A DNA stretch of 64,000 nt from Paenibacillus periandrae (GTDB lineage: Bacteria; Bacillota; Bacilli; Paenibacillales; NBRC-103111). Below the pieces are notes generated by a model, which was not told where the DNA came from, did not search any database, and saw only the letters and a list, made by a program, of their open reading frames with translations. Position 1 is the first letter of the stretch; each line of letters starts with the position of its first letter. This document shows, piece after piece, positions 8,846 to 18,038 of the stretch. The DNA is taken from NCBI RefSeq assembly GCF_022458865.1, contig NZ_JAJNMU010000006.1, positions 124,001 to 188,000 of the forward strand, read 5' to 3'. Made by a program: the position numbers and the translations under genes.

Positions 8846-10990
8846 CTACTGAGCAAGGGAGTTCCTCCGCTCACTACGCTCCTCCAGCAACCACAATATG
8901 GCGGTTACGCCTCGAGGATAATATTTGCTGCCGATAATAACCCCGGCAAGAATTTGATCGCTCCAGCTCCAGTATGAATGCTCCGGATGCTTCAGCCAGG
9001 CAACGTGAGCCGCATCGGCCTTCTCATCCTGCGGGAAGCCCAGCAGCTTACGAGCGATAAACTGGCATAAATAAATTTTACTCAGCCATGAATTGCTGCT
9101 GGTTGAAGACAGCTTCCAGCCTCCATCAGGAAACAGGCAAATGTCCGGGACCAGAACGGCAGCCAAGTGCTGCTTCAAAGCCTGAATGTAAGGACCGAAC
9201 CTGCCATTCGCATCCAAAGCTTCCTCGCAGCCTGCAAAATAAGGAAAAATCAAACCCTCTATGGCCGGAATAATTTTCGAATCGTTATTCTCATTAATAA
9301 CTGCGGGAATATATCCTTGATCCGTCATCTTGGAGGCAAGTGTTGCTGCGCATCGCTCCGCTTGTCTGCCCACTTCGATGGATAGCTGTTCCTCGCCTGT
9401 GCTGCGGAATAGCTTCTCAAGGGCAACATAAGCGGCCCAGCATTTGCCTGCCATATAAATGTTGTTGCGCGCTTGGCCCAGAGAAATGTCCAGGCTGTCA
9501 TAGGTCGATATCTCCGCTCCACCCATTGTTCGGCTGCTGTCGAGTCCCATGATCCCATTGCGCAGCTCGGGAATCGGATGATCCCGGTTCAGCATGCTAT
9601 TGAAGCATAACTTAAGCGTGGCCAGATGACGGTTCAGGAAATCTCTGTCCCCCGTCTGCTCCACATACACGATGGCACAGCAAATCCAGTTAACCAGCTG
9701 CTCATGCGTCATGTAGGAGAAGCAATCTTTAATACCGGATATTTCGTAGGATGAATACTGTGGACGGGAGAACACATTGGCTACACCCATATCATGGGTA
9801 AAGCTGATGCCTCCGGGGTATTCGACAGAATCATCCGGAAAGCTTACTTGATCCTCATAGCTGTACCTCCGCACAAACATATCCAGCTCGTTACGGACGG
9901 TCCACGGGTTCATCTTCAGCTCATAGAACAGCTGGTCTGCTGTCAAATCGAAGGTGTTCATCATCCGATATTCGCCTTCGTTGACCACCCAGAAGGGCTC
10001 CCCTTCATAGTCCAGCAGCTGCGTGTTGCCGTAATAGCTGCGGATGGCATGAGCAAGCATAAACTTTTGGTCATCAGATAAACGGGCTGTATCCACCATT
10101 TCGTTCGATTGCTCGCAGGAAGCGACCAGTGCGTCATAATGCTCAAGTGCGTAGGCCGAAACGGCTTCGATATTTTTGAAAAAGCGTGTGTACAGGTAAG
10201 ACGTATCCATCCCGGCCGTAACAATGCCTCCACGATAAAAGCAGATCGCATACCGTACGGTTTTCTTCTCGCCGGCCGCAACGTCCGTAATCAGGGCGCC
10301 GCATCCGCCAAGGCCGAACGCACGGTTTTCAATCAGGGGATTGCTCAAAATTTTCTCCATCGTAAAGCCCTGAGCAGAAGAAGTATCCGGGTCCACGGAT
10401 ACAATAGCTGTGTTAAGTCCTTGCCCGACACCTTTAAATCGACCTTCGCTCGTATCGTCCAGTCTTCTCATCGCACTATAAGGATCATTGCCCTGATAGC
10501 CGAAGAAAGCTCGCCTTGTGCGGGTGCCTTTCGTATTATCTATAGTCAGCTCGGCAAAAACAGCCGGAACGATTGCTTCCTTCAGTAGATCAGCCTCCGC
10601 AGTCTCTGGATCAGGAACGCTGCGTACCGGTGAATAAATTCGAAACGTAAGCTCTCCCGCTTTCCATGTATCCGTACCCAGCTTATAATCGCGAACGATG
10701 CTTTGAGCAGGGAAAGAAGCTAGACGCTGCTTGTTCGCAGGGACGGCCTCTTCCGTTTTTTCCACATCGTATCTTGCACTTTCATCCACAGCATCCAAAG
10801 CTTCCGCAAAGAAGGGCAGAGCCTCATACAAGCTGCCGTCATCGGACTGCAATCCAATGAATACATTTTGATCGGCTGGCTTGCCGAGCTCAAGTCCCAA
10901 CCCGCCCTTAGCGCCGCGGAATCCCAGTGTAAAGGTGGCAAATGCACCGATAGGCGAATGATGTGCGTTAAAAAATATTCGATCCGTCAT
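8846..10990 (-). CDS. xynB: GH52 beta-xylosidase
   Basis: 714 residues, full length for glycoside hydrolase family 52, starting MTDRIFFNAHHSPIGAFATF. The family is a retaining beta-xylosidase. The residues shown to be catalytic in the Geobacillus stearothermophilus enzyme (E335 and D495) correspond here to E338 in WVVNEGEY and D498 in STYDSLD, the same +3 offset for both. No signal peptide, hence cytoplasmic. GGGAGG lies 5 nt before the ATG. It is the first enzyme gene after the binding protein, separated from it by a strong hairpin. GH52 beside GH43 gives two beta-xylosidases of opposite stereochemical mechanism in one operon. Confidence 0.95.
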   Translation of the reverse strand: MTDRIFFNAHHSPIGAFATFTLGFRGAKGGLGLELGKPADQNVFIGLQSDDGSLYEALPFFAEALDAVDESARYDVEKTEEAVPANKQRLASFPAQSIVRDYKLGTDTWKAGELTFRIYSPVRSVPDPETAEADLLKEAIVPAVFAELTIDNTKGTRTRRAFFGYQGNDPYSAMRRLDDTSEGRFKGVGQGLNTAIVSVDPDTSSAQGFTMEKILSNPLIENRAFGLGGCGALITDVAAGEKKTVRYAICFYRGGIVTAGMDTSYLYTRFFKNIEAVSAYALEHYDALVASCEQSNEMVDTARLSDDQKFMLAHAIRSYYGNTQLLDYEGEPFWVVNEGEYRMMNTFDLTADQLFYELKMNPWTVRNELDMFVRRYSYEDQVSFPDDSVEYPGGISFTHDMGVANVFSRPQYSSYEISGIKDCFSYMTHEQLVNWICCAIVYVEQTGDRDFLNRHLATLKLCFNSMLNRDHPIPELRNGIMGLDSSRTMGGAEISTYDSLDISLGQARNNIYMAGKCWAAYVALEKLFRSTGEEQLSIEVGRQAERCAATLASKMTDQGYIPAVINENNDSKIIPAIEGLIFPYFAGCEEALDANGRFGPYIQALKQHLAAVLVPDICLFPDGGWKLSSTSSNSWLSKIYLCQFIARKLLGFPQDEKADAAHVAWLKHPEHSYWSWSDQILAGVIIGSKYYPRGVTAILWLLEERSERRNSLAQ

Positions 10991-11052
10991 GATGTCCTCC
11001 CAAGTTAAAGTACAAGCGTATATCTATCTTATTTACCAAAACGCGGGCTGCT

Positions 11053-11100
11053 GGCTGAAACAGAAAAACCTCCTGTTGTGGAAGTTTTTCTGTTTCTGCC
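11053..11100 (-). terminator. Intercistronic hairpin after the binding-protein gene
   Basis: Arms of about 21 nt (11053-11073 and 11080-11100) pair with only two mismatches around a 6-nt loop; the core is GAAACAGAAAAAC against GTTTTTCTGTTTC. It lies 18 nt past the binding-protein stop. No separate U-run follows on the minus strand, so it is better read as an mRNA-stabilising or partial-termination hairpin that raises binding-protein level over the downstream genes. Confidence 0.7.
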
Positions 11101-11117
11101 TGAGTGGCAGCGCTCTA

Positions 11118-12647
11118 TTATTTCTTTTGTGTCTTAGCGTAAGCTTCTGCGTATTCCTTGGCTGTTTGATCTCCGCCTGCGCCTTTGAATTTATCTATTG
11201 CGGCCTTCCAGCCAGTTTCGTCAATCTTGCCCATGATGTATTTTACCTTGGCATCGAGCAAAATTTGCTGCAGCTCCTGGCCTTTGGTTGCCCATGTCGG
11301 CGAGATCAGCACAATCGTTGGATCCAGCACCGCATATTTATCGTTATCTTCCTCGAGCTGGATCTGCAGCTTGGTCATAGGGTCGAGTACGCCCTCAGTT
11401 CTGATTTTGGTAACAGGAATCGTTTCAAAAGGGAATTTATACGGGAAGCCTACTTCGTTGTCGAAAGCATCCTGATTCGTTCTGACCGCTTTTCCATCCT
11501 TCAGATCGTAATGCTTGCCTTCAATGCCCCATTCCAGTAAATCAGCCATCGGTTTATCGGACAGCTTGTCAATAAAACCAAGTAATTGCTTTAAATCGGC
11601 TTCTGTTTTGACACTCGATTTGGGGAACATCAGAATACCGTTGGAGCCGCGTTCGCCATTAATGAACTTGCCTTTAGGGCCTTCGACAATACTGAAAGCA
11701 TCCATAACGGCATTCGGATTATGACTTTTAACACGAGTTTCAAAAGTCAGTATTTTGTTGGTAGCTTCATTAATGACACCGCTTTTGGCATTTTCCAGGT
11801 TGGCTTCAAATTTAGGCACATCGATCGAAGCAAAATCCTGATTAATCAATTTCTCGTCATACAATTTTTTCGTAAATTTGATTGCTTCGAAATACTCCGG
11901 GGTTTCCTCGGATTTGATAAATTTACCGTCCTTCAGACCCCACGCATTGGGCGCACCGAACGTTACACCGAAATCAGGTCTTAAGGAATCATTCTTAATC
12001 ATCATCGTCAGACCGTAAGTGTCGTTAACCCCATTTTTGTCAGGATCATTGTTTGTAAACGCTTTAAACATGTTGTATAAATCATCAACGGTTTTGGGCT
12101 GCTGCAGACCTACATTCGTTAACCAGTCTTTCCGGTACGTATAAGCGTATCTGGCAAATGGGCGATACCGTGGAACCCCATACAGCTTGCCGTCAATCTT
12201 CACATTGTCGTACACAGCCGGCGGCATTAATGACAGATTCTTGTAGTCTTTAATATAAGGCCCGATATCCCAGAAAGCCCCATTCTGCGCTGCACTGATC
12301 AGGTAAGATTGATTGGGCGCTCCACAGCTGGCGAGAATTTGCGGCATATCACCCGAGGCGATCATAACGGGAAGCTTGCTGCAGAAATCGTTGCTCGATA
12401 TCAGGTTAATCGAAAGCTTCGAATTCGTATATTTCTCTATCGCCTTTTGTGCTTCATTCCCAGGCTGCGGGATATCCTTTCCGTCAAAGTTCAACGATAT
12501 TTTGATGGGCAGCGGTTCTGGACCTTGTGCTGAATTACTCGGGGGAGCGGCATTATTGGTATTACTCGAACAGCCGGCTAACAACGACATTGTCACGATT
12601 GAAGTAATGGCAACTACACTTCTTTTTTTAGTATTCAGTGCTTTCAT
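11118..12647 (-). CDS. Extracellular sugar-binding lipoprotein (LplA/YtcQ type)
   Basis: 509 residues. A lipoprotein signal (TKKRSVVAITSIVTMSLLAGC) places the mature N-terminal cysteine near residue 27, followed by an Asn/Ser/Pro-rich linker and a large periplasmic-binding-type fold. Start at ATG 12647, with GGAGG 6 nt upstream; an upstream ATG at 12710 has no such site. It captures an oligosaccharide outside the cell for the LplB/YtcP pair at 3.1-4.9 kb. It heads the minus-strand run that contains both beta-xylosidases, so xylo-oligosaccharides, possibly with glucuronic side groups, are the likely ligand. A divergent AraC gene 260 nt away is the probable regulator. Confidence 0.85.
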   Translation of the reverse strand: MKALNTKKRSVVAITSIVTMSLLAGCSSNTNNAAPPSNSAQGPEPLPIKISLNFDGKDIPQPGNEAQKAIEKYTNSKLSINLISSNDFCSKLPVMIASGDMPQILASCGAPNQSYLISAAQNGAFWDIGPYIKDYKNLSLMPPAVYDNVKIDGKLYGVPRYRPFARYAYTYRKDWLTNVGLQQPKTVDDLYNMFKAFTNNDPDKNGVNDTYGLTMMIKNDSLRPDFGVTFGAPNAWGLKDGKFIKSEETPEYFEAIKFTKKLYDEKLINQDFASIDVPKFEANLENAKSGVINEATNKILTFETRVKSHNPNAVMDAFSIVEGPKGKFINGERGSNGILMFPKSSVKTEADLKQLLGFIDKLSDKPMADLLEWGIEGKHYDLKDGKAVRTNQDAFDNEVGFPYKFPFETIPVTKIRTEGVLDPMTKLQIQLEEDNDKYAVLDPTIVLISPTWATKGQELQQILLDAKVKYIMGKIDETGWKAAIDKFKGAGGDQTAKEYAEAYAKTQKK

Positions 12648-12907
12648 GGCTGACCTCCATTTGTAATCATAAAGTAACAGCAAACTTGAAATCGTTTTCA
12701 TTATGTCCATTCATAATACTCCGGAACGCTGTTGTACCCTCCTTGTTTAGTAGTAATACTAACATACCACTAACTTTAATGAATGACGATACACTAATCG
12801 TGGCTGCAATTTACCCTTTTCGCGCATTTTCCTCTGATCAAATTCGATGATATACTAGTATAACCTGTTGCATTAAGCTGAAAATAACGGAATTAACGGG
12901 GGGTGTA
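12648..12907. promoter_or_regulatory. Divergent promoter region between binding-protein and AraC genes
   Basis: This 260-nt AT-rich interval separates the xylan operon (minus) from the AraC gene (plus). It contains two small palindromes, TAGTAATACTA (12751-12761) and TATACTAGTATA (12851-12862). The second includes a TATACT -10-like hexamer on both strands. It should hold the start sites for both genes and the AraC binding sites, but individual sites cannot be fixed by eye. No clear catabolite-response element was seen. Confidence 0.45.
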
Positions 12908-13882
12908 ATGATGAGAAGCTATTCTGATGAATTTGAGCTGGGACGGCTTCCTGATCTGCGAATTACCGTCCAACTCATGGGTCTGCATGGACGGAAGGTC
13001 GATTCACACTGGAGCTATCCTTCTCATGAGCATCCGATGTACGAAATTCATTGGGTCATTGACGGGGAGATGGAGATGGTCGTAGATGGGCACATTTATC
13101 GACAAACCGAAGGGGACATTCTGTTTATTCGGCCAGGGGTTACCCATTCCTGCAAATCGTCCGGACCACAGGGCTTCACTTACTTCTGCGTGCACTTCAG
13201 TGTCATTGACCGTATTTTCTCCAAGGAGCTGGAGCATCACCAAACGACCTATTATCCGGCTGCATCACCGCTGGCGATCGGCATTCAGCCTGCATTAGCT
13301 ACCCTTTATGACCTGTCGATCGAGATCAAAAGCTCGATTTTGTCCACCTCGAAAAGCATGAAGGTTCATTCCGCTGTATTTGAGCTGCTTGGAAGCCTGA
13401 TTGACCAGCTATCACAATCCGATAATGTCATGCTGACCAAAAAAGAAGTCATGGCCAGTCAAATTGCCGAGCAGATTGAGGACTCCGTACAAACCCTGCT
13501 GCTGCATGGGCAAATTCACGAAAACGGACGGACCTGGGTACAGGATATTGCCAAATCGGTGAATATGAGCACCTCTCAGGTCAATCGCATTTTTCATCAG
13601 GTGTATGGCAAAGCCCCGCGTAAATATTTGTCCGAAATTTTGTTGAACGAGGCCAAACGTCTGCTGCAGCAAACCGACCTGTCTGTCGATCATATTGCGA
13701 TGATGCTCGGGTATCGAACAAGTCCCCATTTTAGCCGCCAATTTAAAAGATGGACCGATATCACGCCAAGCGAATACAGGGAGCAAATCGCTCCCCGGAT
13801 CAACGCTCATCAGGAATCGCTTGCTCCCTCTACTCTGACTGAAAATGCTATTCATAGCGAAAATGCAGCATCAAGGCTTTAA
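12908..13882 (+). CDS. AraC-family regulator of the xylan locus
   Basis: 324 residues. The N-terminal cupin-like sensor (about 35-140, with [19 protein letters not shown] and the FIRPGVTHS strand) binds a ligand. The C-terminal domain (about 205-300) has two helix-turn-helix units, including [20 protein letters not shown] and [28 protein letters not shown] precedes tandem ATG codons at 12908 and 12911. Being divergent from the binding-protein operon, it probably activates that operon when a xylo-oligosaccharide or xylose is bound (inference). Its 3' end overlaps the convergent chemotaxis gene by 35 nt. Confidence 0.88.
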   Translation: MMRSYSDEFELGRLPDLRITVQLMGLHGRKVDSHWSYPSHEHPMYEIHWVIDGEMEMVVDGHIYRQTEGDILFIRPGVTHSCKSSGPQGFTYFCVHFSVIDRIFSKELEHHQTTYYPAASPLAIGIQPALATLYDLSIEIKSSILSTSKSMKVHSAVFELLGSLIDQLSQSDNVMLTKKEVMASQIAEQIEDSVQTLLLHGQIHENGRTWVQDIAKSVNMSTSQVNRIFHQVYGKAPRKYLSEILLNEAKRLLQQTDLSVDHIAMMLGYRTSPHFSRQFKRWTDITPSEYREQIAPRINAHQESLAPSTLTENAIHSENAASRL

Positions 13883-15938
13883 GCTCAAAAGCGAGCCTGG
13901 AAATAGTACCTGCTGACGAAGCAACCTGCTCGATCGTAGCAGTCTGCTGTTGGGCGGCTGCGGCTACATAACCGGAGTTATCTGCGGTTTCACGAGCCAA
14001 ATGAACAATCCCATCCATCTCATGGACCATATTCTCAGCACTTGAGAAAATTTCCTCGACAGCAGCCGACACCTCTTCCGTTTGCTGTGATACTTTATTC
14101 ACCGCGTCAACAATATCCCCGAACGAATTACCAGCATGCCCGGCCTTCTCCATACCAGCGGCGACTGCCAGCCTGCCCGATTCCATGCTCTGTGCCGTTT
14201 GCTGAATCGTTCCCTGAATTTCCGCAATCATGCCTCTGATTTGATTCGCTGCCTGTGCAGCCTGGTCAGCCAGCTTGCGCACCTCTCCCGCTACTACGGC
14301 AAAGCCTTTTCCTGCCTCACCTGCACGAGCAGCCTCTATGGCAGCATTCAGCGAAAGCATGCTCGTTTGCCCGGAAATTGTCGTGATCATGCTCACAATA
14401 TCATCGATTTGCTGTGACTTATCCTGCAGCTGCTTAACACTATGAAATGATTCATGAACCGTGCCGTGTATCGTGTTCATCTGACGGATCAACTCATATA
14501 ACGATTCATTGCCTGCTGTCGCAGCTGCCATCGCGGTTGAAGACGATTCACTGACCAGCTCAACACTACCTGCAATTTGCTCCATCCCCTGGGAAACCTC
14601 GGTAGACATTTGCTTCAAATTGCCGATAATATGGACTTCCTTCTCCGTACCTTCGGCAACGCCTTGAATAGAGGTAGCAATCTCCTCCGTAGCCTTATTC
14701 GTCTCCATCGCTCCCTGCTTCAGCTGCTCGGCCTGGGTAGCGACTTCTTGCGAGCAGACCGAAATCTGGCCCATCATTCCTTTCAGAACTCCGATCGTAC
14801 GATTGAAGTTATGCCCCATTTGTTCAAATTCATCCTTCGTACGAATCTCAAGCCGAGTATTGAAATCCCCTTCGGCAAGCGAGGTCGATAACGCATTCAC
14901 CTTGTGAATGTTAGTCGTAATATAACGACTGAAGGCAATAATCGCTCCGATCATGACCAATACCGCAATAACAATCACAACCAGCATCCGCTGCAGCAGG
15001 CTATTCAATGGAGCATACAGCTCCTGCTCCGGTATCGCCAGTGCAAAGCTCCAGCCAGTCTCGGGAATGATCGAATAGAACACCCGAACCTGCTTGCCGG
15101 ACTGTTCAAAGCCTCCTTGAAATCCGCTGGAGCCGCCAATCTTAACGTCCTCCATAATCTTTGTGCCCAGAGCAGCGAGGGAAGGATTGGCATCCTTATA
15201 CAGCTCGTCCTTCATCACCTTCTGCGCATCCCGGTCGGCGATGACCTTGCCCGTTTTATCCATCAGGAAAGCCCAGCCGGTTTCACCGACCTTAATTTCC
15301 TTGATCATTTGCTGCATGCTGTTCAAGCTGATATCGCCAGTGGTCACACCCAGAAATTGCTTGCGCTCATCGTAAAAAGGGACGGTGGCCGTAATCATCG
15401 TTGTCTGGATCGTCTCGTCATAATACGGATCTGTAAAAACCGCGCTTTCTCTGGTATTTACACCATTGCGGTACCAATCTGTTGTGGGATAATCGTACTC
15501 CGCAGTCATATACTGCTCGGTATAGGTGATCTTGTCCCCATCCTTGTACACATAGGGTCCAAAGTACTGCTGTCCCTGCTTATACCGATTGGGCTCAAAC
15601 CAGACGCCAACGCCCAGCGTATCGGGATTTAACGACGGAACATTCAGCAGCATGTCCTTGTAATCCTGTGGATTCAACGCCATTCCCCGTGCTTCTACCA
15701 ATCTGGCCACAGTTTGCGGGATTCGGGTGTGCGAAGAGAGCTTGTTTTGAATATCGTGAATGGTTTGCTGCAATTGATTGTTCATCTTGCCTTCGATCTC
15801 GTGGGTGATCATATCTTGCGAGAACGTATAGCTGATCCACGACAAAGATAAGGTCAAACATATAAGGATGGGAAGCATAAATACCAGGAATTTGGTTTGA
15901 ATCCTTGTAAATTGCATCAACGCTCTCTGCTTAATCAC
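13848..15938 (-). CDS. Methyl-accepting chemotaxis protein with dCache sensor
   Basis: About 696 residues. An N-terminal membrane helix ([20 protein letters not shown]) and a second ([19 protein letters not shown], near 335) flank an extracellular double-Cache domain. A HAMP domain follows, then a long coiled-coil signalling domain with the conserved tip region [20 protein letters not shown]. It passes ligand signals to CheA and CheW. Start is uncertain: GTG 15938 has AAGGTGGGG 6 nt upstream, while ATG 15917 has a weaker site. Lying beside a xylan locus, it could sense sugars or plant-derived acids, but nothing in the sequence fixes the ligand. It lies 18 nt after the small unknown gene upstream and may be co-transcribed with it. 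Confidence 0.88.
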   Translation of the reverse strand: MIKQRALMQFTRIQTKFLVFMLPILICLTLSLSWISYTFSQDMITHEIEGKMNNQLQQTIHDIQNKLSSHTRIPQTVARLVEARGMALNPQDYKDMLLNVPSLNPDTLGVGVWFEPNRYKQGQQYFGPYVYKDGDKITYTEQYMTAEYDYPTTDWYRNGVNTRESAVFTDPYYDETIQTTMITATVPFYDERKQFLGVTTGDISLNSMQQMIKEIKVGETGWAFLMDKTGKVIADRDAQKVMKDELYKDANPSLAALGTKIMEDVKIGGSSGFQGGFEQSGKQVRVFYSIIPETGWSFALAIPEQELYAPLNSLLQRMLVVIVIAVLVMIGAIIAFSRYITTNIHKVNALSTSLAEGDFNTRLEIRTKDEFEQMGHNFNRTIGVLKGMMGQISVCSQEVATQAEQLKQGAMETNKATEEIATSIQGVAEGTEKEVHIIGNLKQMSTEVSQGMEQIAGSVELVSESSSTAMAAATAGNESLYELIRQMNTIHGTVHESFHSVKQLQDKSQQIDDIVSMITTISGQTSMLSLNAAIEAARAGEAGKGFAVVAGEVRKLADQAAQAANQIRGMIAEIQGTIQQTAQSMESGRLAVAAGMEKAGHAGNSFGDIVDAVNKVSQQTEEVSAAVEEIFSSAENMVHEMDGIVHLARETADNSGYVAAAAQQQTATIEQVASSAGTISRLAFELKALMLHFRYE

Positions 15939-15956
15939 CCGAGTCCCCACCTTAAG

Positions 15957-16340
15957 CTAGATTCTATTGGAGTGCGACATCCAAAATCTCGAATAACCGT
16001 CGATTTCGACCAATACACGACCCAACTGAAGCGCTGCATCCTTTGCATTAATATCCATGTTCAAATGGGTCATGCTTACATACATATCCTTAATCGCAGC
16101 TTCAAAAAAAGCGGCTTTCATACCAAAGGTTCCCCCTGTGCTTATGTATTCATGGTGTTTTCGGATATCATTTTCGATCAAAGCATATTTCTCTGTAAGG
16201 TCGATCCATGCCTGAGCGCTGCCATCTCCACCCAGCTCTACTACCTCTAATGACTGTTTTAATTCCCCTACACGTACCATGTAATGGGTAAGTACCTCCA
16301 CCGCTTCTTCCTTCGAGATTACAGCTGCTTCGTTTACCAT
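15957..16340 (-). CDS. Conserved-looking small soluble protein of unknown function
   Basis: 127 residues, mostly helical in character, without signal peptide, membrane segment or recognisable motif. ATG 16340 is chosen because AAGGAGG lies 9 nt upstream; the ATG at 16346 is too close to it. It lies directly upstream of the chemotaxis receptor in the same direction and may be co-expressed. I do not recognise the family. Codon use and a strong ribosome site favour a real gene. Confidence 0.6.
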   Translation of the reverse strand: MVNEAAVISKEEAVEVLTHYMVRVGELKQSLEVVELGGDGSAQAWIDLTEKYALIENDIRKHHEYISTGGTFGMKAAFFEAAIKDMYVSMTHLNMDINAKDAALQLGRVLVEIDGYSRFWMSHSNRI

Positions 16341-16469
16341 ACACATAGGCCTCCTTGTCCATATCACTCGTATTGGTCTTTAGGATCACTAGAATAGGTA
16401 TGAATCCCTATATCATTGAGTATAGGTGATGAGATAGCTAACTATATTAAATAAAAGCAGGAAAATTGT

Positions 16470-16504
16470 AAAAAAAAAGAACACGGAGCTGCTTTTCCAT
16501 GTTC
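16470..16504 (-). terminator. Rho-independent terminator
   Basis: On the minus strand GAACATGGA pairs with TCCGTGTTC (one mismatch) around an 8-nt loop and runs into nine T residues (complement of 16470-16478). It ends the transcript of the 64-residue gene just upstream, making that gene a separate unit. Confidence 0.8.
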
Positions 16505-16565
16505 AGATCAGAATAATTGGATTATGTCTATGTAGTATGCCGATTTTAACATTTATTACCATATA

Positions 16566-16760
16566 TTAGGAAGCGTTAACACCTCCGTTCATGATTTGGT
16601 GTAGGAACCTTTGATGGTATTCAGCGCGAACAACCATCGCTTTCAAACTGACGAGTACCTCCCTCGCTTCCTCCAAATACTCCTTATCTCCAAAAATTTC
16701 ATATAGTCTCAGGTAATCATTATATTCATCCAGCCATTCGTTGAAATAAGAAGATGTCAT
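16566..16760 (-). CDS. Small acidic helical protein, unknown function
   Basis: 64 residues, acidic N-terminal half (WLDEYNDYLRLYE, DKEYLEEAREVL), no membrane segment. AAAGGAG lies 8 nt before ATG 16760, and a clear terminator follows at 16470-16504, so it looks like an independent small gene. The family is not recognised. The rhythm of charged and aliphatic residues suggests two helices that could mediate a protein contact. Confidence 0.6.
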   Translation of the reverse strand: MTSSYFNEWLDEYNDYLRLYEIFGDKEYLEEAREVLVSLKAMVVRAEYHQRFLHQIMNGGVNAS

Positions 16761-16942
16761 ATGAATCACTCCTTTAGATTTAAGATTAGCAAGGCAACCT
16801 TAATGTTTGATTAGAACCAGATAAATGCCAAATATATTTTTTCCAAGCGCCTCCACGATAGCCGTTGATCTCCAGACAGAATCATTTCTTGTCACCACTC
16901 TTGTTAGCGCTTCCAAATCTGTTAGTCATATGTCATTAGCCG

Positions 16943-16971
16943 TTACACATGCCGCTGGGCCTTTATATACT
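16943..16971 (+). promoter_or_regulatory. Putative sigma-A promoter of the DUF1796 gene
   Basis: TTACAC (16943-16948) and TATACT (16966-16971) are separated by 17 nt, and the start codon lies about 80 nt downstream. A weak catabolite-response-like sequence TGTTAGCGCTTCCA (16902-16915) lies upstream but has mismatches. Confidence 0.5.
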
Positions 16972-17049
16972 AGTTTAAGGTTTAGATCTTGTGTGTATGC
17001 CTGTTTTCCGACAAATTCATTACTATTTTTTTGACCAGGAGTGAGCGCT

Positions 17050-17679
17050 ATGAGATGGAGTGATTGTATAGGCAGTTATAAGGCCTATCTTAGCTTAGGT
17101 ACGACCTGTCAAACGGCCCATCAGTTACAAAGACTGGGATTGCGTCAATTTGCCGGTCCCTTGGATTGGTTTATTTCTGATTCCGTTCCTGATCTGGTCC
17201 AACTGATCCGCAAACGATTTTATGGTTTTATGGAGTTCGATCATCTTCAGCTCATTGACAGAACCTATGATCATTTCGTTGTCAGAGATAATGCTTATGA
17301 GGTGGTCTCTTTTCACGACTTCCCCCGATACCTTACGACCGAGCGAATATGGGAAGCCTATCCCCCTTTCAAAGGAAAGATCGATCGGCGGGTTCAGCGT
17401 TTTCTGAGAACAGCAAGGTACAGCAGTCCGGTTTTATTTGTTAGAACTCAGACATCCAAGAGAGAAGCAATCCAACTTAAAGCGGCCTTGAACACATTGA
17501 TGTACGGCAAATTTCGATTGCTTATTGTTAATAATCATGCCAGCGGCTTACACACGGTGATGCACGAAGATTGGGGTATCGATGGGGTGAGCTCGGTTAA
17601 TATACCCGGCGGACGCGACTGGAAAGGCTCCGATCAGGCTTGGAACACCATTATGAGAGGCTTCACGCTAAGCTACTAA
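17050..17679 (+). CDS. DUF1796 putative papain-like cysteine peptidase
   Basis: 209 residues. The opening YLSLGTTCQTAHQLQRLGLR followed by GPLDWFISDS is typical of DUF1796, a family predicted, but not proven, to be papain-like cysteine peptidases. The cysteine of the SLGTTC motif would be the nucleophile, and SFHDFPR supplies a conserved histidine. AGGAG lies 8 nt before ATG 17050; a GTG at 17041 is less well placed. It has its own promoter and terminator. Family members are sometimes linked to surface-polysaccharide genes, but no such neighbours occur here. Confidence 0.75.
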   Translation: MRWSDCIGSYKAYLSLGTTCQTAHQLQRLGLRQFAGPLDWFISDSVPDLVQLIRKRFYGFMEFDHLQLIDRTYDHFVVRDNAYEVVSFHDFPRYLTTERIWEAYPPFKGKIDRRVQRFLRTARYSSPVLFVRTQTSKREAIQLKAALNTLMYGKFRLLIVNNHASGLHTVMHEDWGIDGVSSVNIPGGRDWKGSDQAWNTIMRGFTLSY

Positions 17680-17713
17680 TGGACAATCATCAATCGGTAT
17701 CCGATAAGGACGC

Positions 17714-17764
17714 AAAAAAAGCTTAACGAAAGCGAATAAACACACTCCCGTTAAGCTTTATTTA
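17714..17764 (+). terminator. Terminator after the DUF1796 gene
   Basis: AAAGCTTAACG (17718-17728) pairs with CGTTAAGCTTT (17749-17759) around a 20-nt loop, followed by ATTTATTA. Located 39 nt past the stop codon. The A-run at 17714-17720 means it may also work on the minus strand for the small gene and helicase transcript. Confidence 0.75.
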
Positions 17765-17802
17765 TTACGTATATACAAGCGTATATGTTTATGTGCTTAC
17801 CT

Positions 17803-17955
17803 TTACAGGTCTCTTGTTTTGAGCGTATGGGTATAAGCTTTTTTCATAAAGGTGGCTTTTAACTCCCTGTCCATACTATGTTCATGAAGGATCAAGTAAA
17901 AGTTGGACATGAAGTGATGCCAGTTAATTCTCGTTTGTTTCATAATTTCATCCAT
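17803..17955 (-). CDS. Possible 50-residue protein downstream of the Lhr-like helicase
   Basis: Minus-strand frame of 50 codons from ATG 17955 to TAA 17803, beginning MDEIMKQTRINWHHFMSNFY and ending KAYTHTLKTRDL. A purine-rich stretch with AGGCGGG lies 7 nt upstream of the ATG. It starts 83 nt after the helicase stop codon in the same direction and is followed by a hairpin. The composition looks protein-like (basic, aromatic), but it is short and I do not recognise it. Confidence 0.4.
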   Translation of the reverse strand: MDEIMKQTRINWHHFMSNFYLILHEHSMDRELKATFMKKAYTHTLKTRDL

Positions 17956-18038
17956 ATTCAGCCCGCCTCACCTGTAGCTTTGATATGGTATATTACCCAT
18001 CTCCGGTATTTACTAATCAGGCGGTACCATCTCCGTGC

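Noticed and set aside
12851..12862. TATACTAGTATA as an operator shared with the uxuA promoter (2140-2148) and the DUF1796 promoter (16966-16974)
   Set aside because: The common part TATACTAGT contains a TATACT -10 hexamer and appears before unrelated genes, so promoter use explains it better than a common regulator.
16902..16915. Catabolite-response-like sequence TGTTAGCGCTTCCA upstream of the DUF1796 gene
   Set aside because: It departs from the consensus at key positions and stands before a gene with no link to carbon metabolism.
17679..17726. 15-codon frame overlapping the DUF1796 stop codon
   Set aside because: It runs into the terminator stem and has no supporting feature.
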